64,000 bases of DNA. Source: an uncultured Coriobacteriaceae bacterium. Lineage in GTDB: Bacteria; Actinomycetota; Coriobacteriia; Coriobacteriales; Eggerthellaceae. The position numbers were made by a program, and so were the translations under genes. The notes below the pieces were generated by a model, which was not told where the DNA came from, did no database searches, and worked only from the letters and a program-made list of their open reading frames with translations. The stretch is taken from assembly GCA_937937585.1 (NCBI GenBank), contig CALDCB010000015.1:62001-126000 (forward strand). The letters are read 5' to 3'. This document shows, one piece after another, positions 61,180 through 64,000 of the stretch (within the stretch, counting starts at the first letter, position 1; each line of letters begins with the position of its first letter).

Positions 61180-62976
61180 ATGTCTATGGAACCGCTAAAG
61201 GACATATCGAACCGCAAAATCCTCGCGCTTGCCGCCGTCGCAGCCCTCGCGGTGCTTGGCATCCTTCTTCACGCGCAGATTCTGGGTGGCTCCTTTCCAC
61301 CGCAAATCCGTCGTCTTTTCATGGGATCCTCCGGTACCAGCGGATACATGATCTTGCTTTGCTTGGTAGCAACCGGTTGGGGTTATTCGGTCTACATCAG
61401 ATGCTCCGACGAGACGATTCGCAATTACCTGATAGTCATAGCGACGTTGATCGTCTTATGGATGCTCGACGTGCTGCTTAAGTACCCCCTGCCCGACCCC
61501 CTGTTCCTGATCAGGTCATATATGTGGTACTTCTACTACGTGCCAATGACCATCATTCCCATGCTTTGCTTCTTAAGCGCGCTTCGCTCGGCGGCGCTTG
61601 ACACGAAACCCGTTGCAAAGGTCATAAAGGCCATCGTCGTCGCCATCTCAGCAATGGCAATCCTCACCGTGCTCACCAACAATTTCCATCATTTCGTGTT
61701 CAAATTCGATTTCGCCGACCCCGATTGGTCAGGCAACTACACATATGGTTTGGGTTATTGGGCGGTCCTGGCATGGTATCTCGTTTTGTTCATCTCCTTT
61801 CTTTCCGTCTCTTTCGCAGCTGCCCGTAAGCAACTTCGCAGCGCTTTCGTCCCCATCATCATGGTCATTGGCGCAAGCAGCGTTTACTTCATCCTGTACA
61901 TCCTTCGCGGCACCGTCTCAATCGGCACGAACTTCTCACTTGTATACTGTGTGGTTCTTCTCGTTGTCCTTGAGATGGCACTCGATCTGGGAATCCTTCC
62001 GTCATATAGGTGGTATCGCGACGCCTTCGCAATGCTCCCCCTCGATCTGAAGGTTCTTGATCGAAATAACGACGTTGTTTTCCAAAGCAACGAAGCCCTC
62101 CCCGTCTCGTCGGCTGTCGCCAACGCAATCAACATGCACCAAGAAACAGCGCAATGCGCTGCATTCCGCATCGGGTCGATTCCCGCAACCGTCTTCAAAA
62201 CGTACTCCGTGCACGGCGGAACCGCCTTACTGACCGAGGATGCCTCCACCATCGAAGAACGTCGCGAGGCGCTCATCAGAAGACGGGAATCGCTTAGGGA
62301 AAGCAACGAACTGCTTGAACGCGAGTCGAAAATCAAAAACGAACTTGTCCGACTTGAAAGCGAACGAGCCCTCATCGACGAGATCGAACGCGCTCTGAAG
62401 GACAAGACGCAAGAGATCGAATCGCTGCTCGGATCACTCCCCACCTGCACCGAAACCGAATGCCTGATTGAGCGCAGACGCATCCTTGCGCGCGTCAAGC
62501 TTCTGGTTGCCTACTGCAAGCGCAAGGCCGGACTGGTTCTGTCCGAAAAACGCGATCCGGAATTCAGTCGCGAACAACTGCAGCTGGTGTTCAGCGAAAC
62601 CGCATCCGACCTCCGATCAATCGGCGTCGAGTGCGCGGCGCTTGTCGAGACGCGCGAGAAGCTTCCCGCAGCATGCGTCAGCCTTCTGTACGACTGCCTA
62701 TACGACTTCGCGCTTGCCGCCCACCTCACCAACGATGCCGTGCTCATGTTGTTCGTTCACGAACTTGATGCGGCGCACGTCCAAATGAAAGCGCTTCTGG
62801 AGACCACCGTGGCCTCGAACGCCGACTTCGAAAGCCTTGCCGACGACCTTAAGGCGTCGCTGAGCGAAAGGAACGTGCCCTTCTCCATCTCGACCTCACC
62901 CAGCAGCGCAAGCCTGTCCGTGATCGCCGACTCCACGGTCCCCGCCATCGCAACGGAGCAGGAGGCGAACTCATGA
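61180..62976 (+). CDS. Membrane sensor protein without a recognisable kinase core
   Basis: The product is 598 residues. The first 280 contain about eight membrane helices like the N-terminal part of 7TM histidine kinases. A soluble PAS-like segment (LPLDLKVLDRNNDVVFQSNE) and a long coiled coil (about 355-415, rich in Glu, Arg and Leu) follow. The last 180 residues have VKLLVAYCKRKAGLVLSEKR but no H-box and no N-, G1- or G2-box, so it should not be an active kinase. Two ATGs (61180 and 61186) are possible starts, both with poor ribosome sites. Its stop overlaps the start of the next sensor gene (ATGA). Confidence 0.8.
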   Translation: MSMEPLKDISNRKILALAAVAALAVLGILLHAQILGGSFPPQIRRLFMGSSGTSGYMILLCLVATGWGYSVYIRCSDETIRNYLIVIATLIVLWMLDVLLKYPLPDPLFLIRSYMWYFYYVPMTIIPMLCFLSALRSAALDTKPVAKVIKAIVVAISAMAILTVLTNNFHHFVFKFDFADPDWSGNYTYGLGYWAVLAWYLVLFISFLSVSFAAARKQLRSAFVPIIMVIGASSVYFILYILRGTVSIGTNFSLVYCVVLLVVLEMALDLGILPSYRWYRDAFAMLPLDLKVLDRNNDVVFQSNEALPVSSAVANAINMHQETAQCAAFRIGSIPATVFKTYSVHGGTALLTEDASTIEERREALIRRRESLRESNELLERESKIKNELVRLESERALIDEIERALKDKTQEIESLLGSLPTCTETECLIERRRILARVKLLVAYCKRKAGLVLSEKRDPEFSREQLQLVFSETASDLRSIGVECAALVETREKLPAACVSLLYDCLYDFALAAHLTNDAVLMLFVHELDAAHVQMKALLETTVASNADFESLADDLKASLSERNVPFSISTSPSSASLSVIADSTVPAIATEQEANS

Positions 62977-64000
62977 ACCACCTATTCGCCTTGAGGGCAA
63001 CGGTCCTGAATCTTCTTGTTATCGTTCTTCTGGGAATCACGATCCTGCAACTACTGCATAGCTTGTTCCTTACCGCCAAAACAACCCAGAAAAGCTCGCG
63101 ACTCGTCATCTTGTACGAATTCCTTCTCGTGCTCTATCTGTTCATTGCTTGCAATGCGGCCATGTCGGCACTTCAGGGGCACGGTCAGGTATTCCTGCGG
63201 TTCAAACCGTACGCCATAATCCTTGAGCCTTTCCTGTGGCTGAACTTCGCCATTGCGATCGTGGGCATGTGCGCGTATCGCAAGAAAGGCTTCCTTGCCC
63301 ATGCGCCCGAGTTCATCACGCTGGTTTTGTCCACACCGCCCGTCGTTGCCAAAGCCGGCGGGTTCACCGGGTATCTCTTGATAGTCTGCTCTTCGTTTTT
63401 TCTGTTCCGCACGCTCTCAAACCTGATGATCGATCTCAAGCTTCGTACAGCCGAACCCACCTTCCTCTCACTTGTCGAATCACTAGACAAGCTGCCCGAA
63501 GGCATAGCCTGGACGACGACCGATTATCAAATGCTGTACATGAACGACGCCATGCGCTCGTGTCTGATGAAGCTGGGTTTCGCCACTGACCTGTCCGACA
63601 CTGCAGACCTGTGGAGAAAGCTGGAATGGACCGCGCTTAGCCATCGCGAGCGAAAAGACGCGGTGCTTCCTGAAGGCATCCGAATCCACGTCGACGAAAA
63701 CGAAACAAGGCTGTTCGTGCGCGATTCAACCGTGATTCGCAGAACCGCTTGCAGGCGCATCTATGCCATCGACGTCACCGAAGAAGAACGTCTGAACGAG
63801 AAGATCGAGCAAATCAACGAAGAGCTTACGGTGAAGAACAGAGAGCTTAACGCCTCGCTTGCCCAACTTCAGGAAGTAGCTCAAAACAAGGCGCTCGTCG
63901 ACATGCAGGCGCGCGTGCACGACACCATCGGGCAGCGCCTATCCATCCTGCATCGGTACTTAGAATCGAACGACTCCGATCCTGAAAAGCTCGAGCAGGT
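62973..64000 (+). CDS. Sensor histidine kinase, cut by the right edge
   Basis: The ATG at 62973 follows GGAGG and overlaps the stop of the preceding sensor gene by four bases. The visible 342 residues show about six membrane helices, a PAS-like segment (LPEGIAWTTTDYQMLYMNDA), a coiled coil and then VHDTIGQRLSILHRYL, a HisKA_3-type phosphoacceptor with His316. The ATPase domain lies beyond the window. A NarL-type response regulator would be expected further on. The two overlapping sensor genes probably act together. Confidence 0.88.
   Translation, partial: MNHLFALRATVLNLLVIVLLGITILQLLHSLFLTAKTTQKSSRLVILYEFLLVLYLFIACNAAMSALQGHGQVFLRFKPYAIILEPFLWLNFAIAIVGMCAYRKKGFLAHAPEFITLVLSTPPVVAKAGGFTGYLLIVCSSFFLFRTLSNLMIDLKLRTAEPTFLSLVESLDKLPEGIAWTTTDYQMLYMNDAMRSCLMKLGFATDLSDTADLWRKLEWTALSHRERKDAVLPEGIRIHVDENETRLFVRDSTVIRRTACRRIYAIDVTEEERLNEKIEQINEELTVKNRELNASLAQLQEVAQNKALVDMQARVHDTIGQRLSILHRYLESNDSDPEKLEQ

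Noticed and set aside
1..64000. tRNA, rRNA, CRISPR arrays and insertion sequences
   Set aside because: I looked for characteristic tRNA arms, regularly spaced direct repeats and transposase-like proteins and saw none. Weak or unusual cases cannot be excluded by eye.

Overview
The window is a 64 kb piece of a bacterial chromosome of roughly 55-58% G+C (estimated by eye). It is gene-dense, lacks rRNA or tRNA genes and insertion sequences that I can recognise, and looks like a strict anaerobe from the gut. A glycyl radical enzyme with its activase, several flavodoxin/ferredoxin proteins, rubrerythrin, a radical SAM peptide maturase, a bile salt hydrolase, and the style of the lipoproteins and zinc-ribbon proteins all fit the class Coriobacteriia (Eggerthellaceae or relatives). 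The genus cannot be fixed from the sequence alone.

Layout. 0-7 kb: a membrane protein cut by the left edge, a small hydrophilic protein, a lipoprotein, a UvrA paralogue, an alkyltransferase, a DegV protein and a BilS-like flavodoxin. 7-10.5 kb: a minus-strand group with a restriction-fold-like protein, an unknown protein, a VirD4/TraG-like ATPase without membrane helices, and a ClpP paralogue whose leader carries a terminator-like hairpin. 10.6-13.3 kb: a YtrA-type regulator with an ABC exporter whose ATPase gene is frameshifted, then a decayed methyltransferase gene. 13.3-24.3 kb: regulator, second lipoprotein, Dus, EFR1-type ferredoxin, LysR, aldo/keto reductase, two MATE exporters flanking a MarR gene with two nonsense codons, PAP2 phosphatase, aldehyde dehydrogenase. 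24.4-26.7 kb: YjbR-like protein, ClC transporter, potassium channel.

26.7-30.1 kb is the most unusual locus: an 82-residue peptide made of ACG-containing nine-residue repeats, a PPOX/ferredoxin protein, a radical SAM/SPASM enzyme and a class M-like (SirTM-like) sirtuin form one tight minus-strand operon, divergent from an HxlR regulator across a palindromic operator. This looks like a ribosomally made, post-translationally modified peptide system with a sirtuin coupled to it.

30.2-43.3 kb: FeoAB iron transporter, BrnQ, two zinc-ribbon proteins, TetR, M3 peptidase lipoprotein, XRE-AbrB regulator with a DUF4177 protein, LOG family protein, release factor 3 and rubrerythrin. 43.4-52.5 kb: a TRAP transporter (DctP plus fused DctQM), a glycyl radical enzyme that matches isethionate sulfite-lyase at every active-site position I can recall, its activase and an amidohydrolase, with a divergent LysR regulator. 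Together they would import a C2 sulfonate and cleave it to sulfite and acetaldehyde. 52.5-56.4 kb: D-2-hydroxyacid dehydrogenase, esterase, and LicA-like kinase plus LicD, suggesting phosphocholine-type surface decoration. 56.6-61 kb: a PTS_EIIC_2-type permease with a 3H-domain (NiaR-like) repressor, a BASS transporter behind a possible attenuator, bile salt hydrolase and a PPOX protein. 61.2-64 kb: two overlapping membrane sensor genes, the first apparently lacking a kinase core, the second a HisKA_3-type kinase running off the right edge.

Three genes between 11.4 and 20.6 kb carry disabling mutations, pointing to local decay of transport and regulatory genes.
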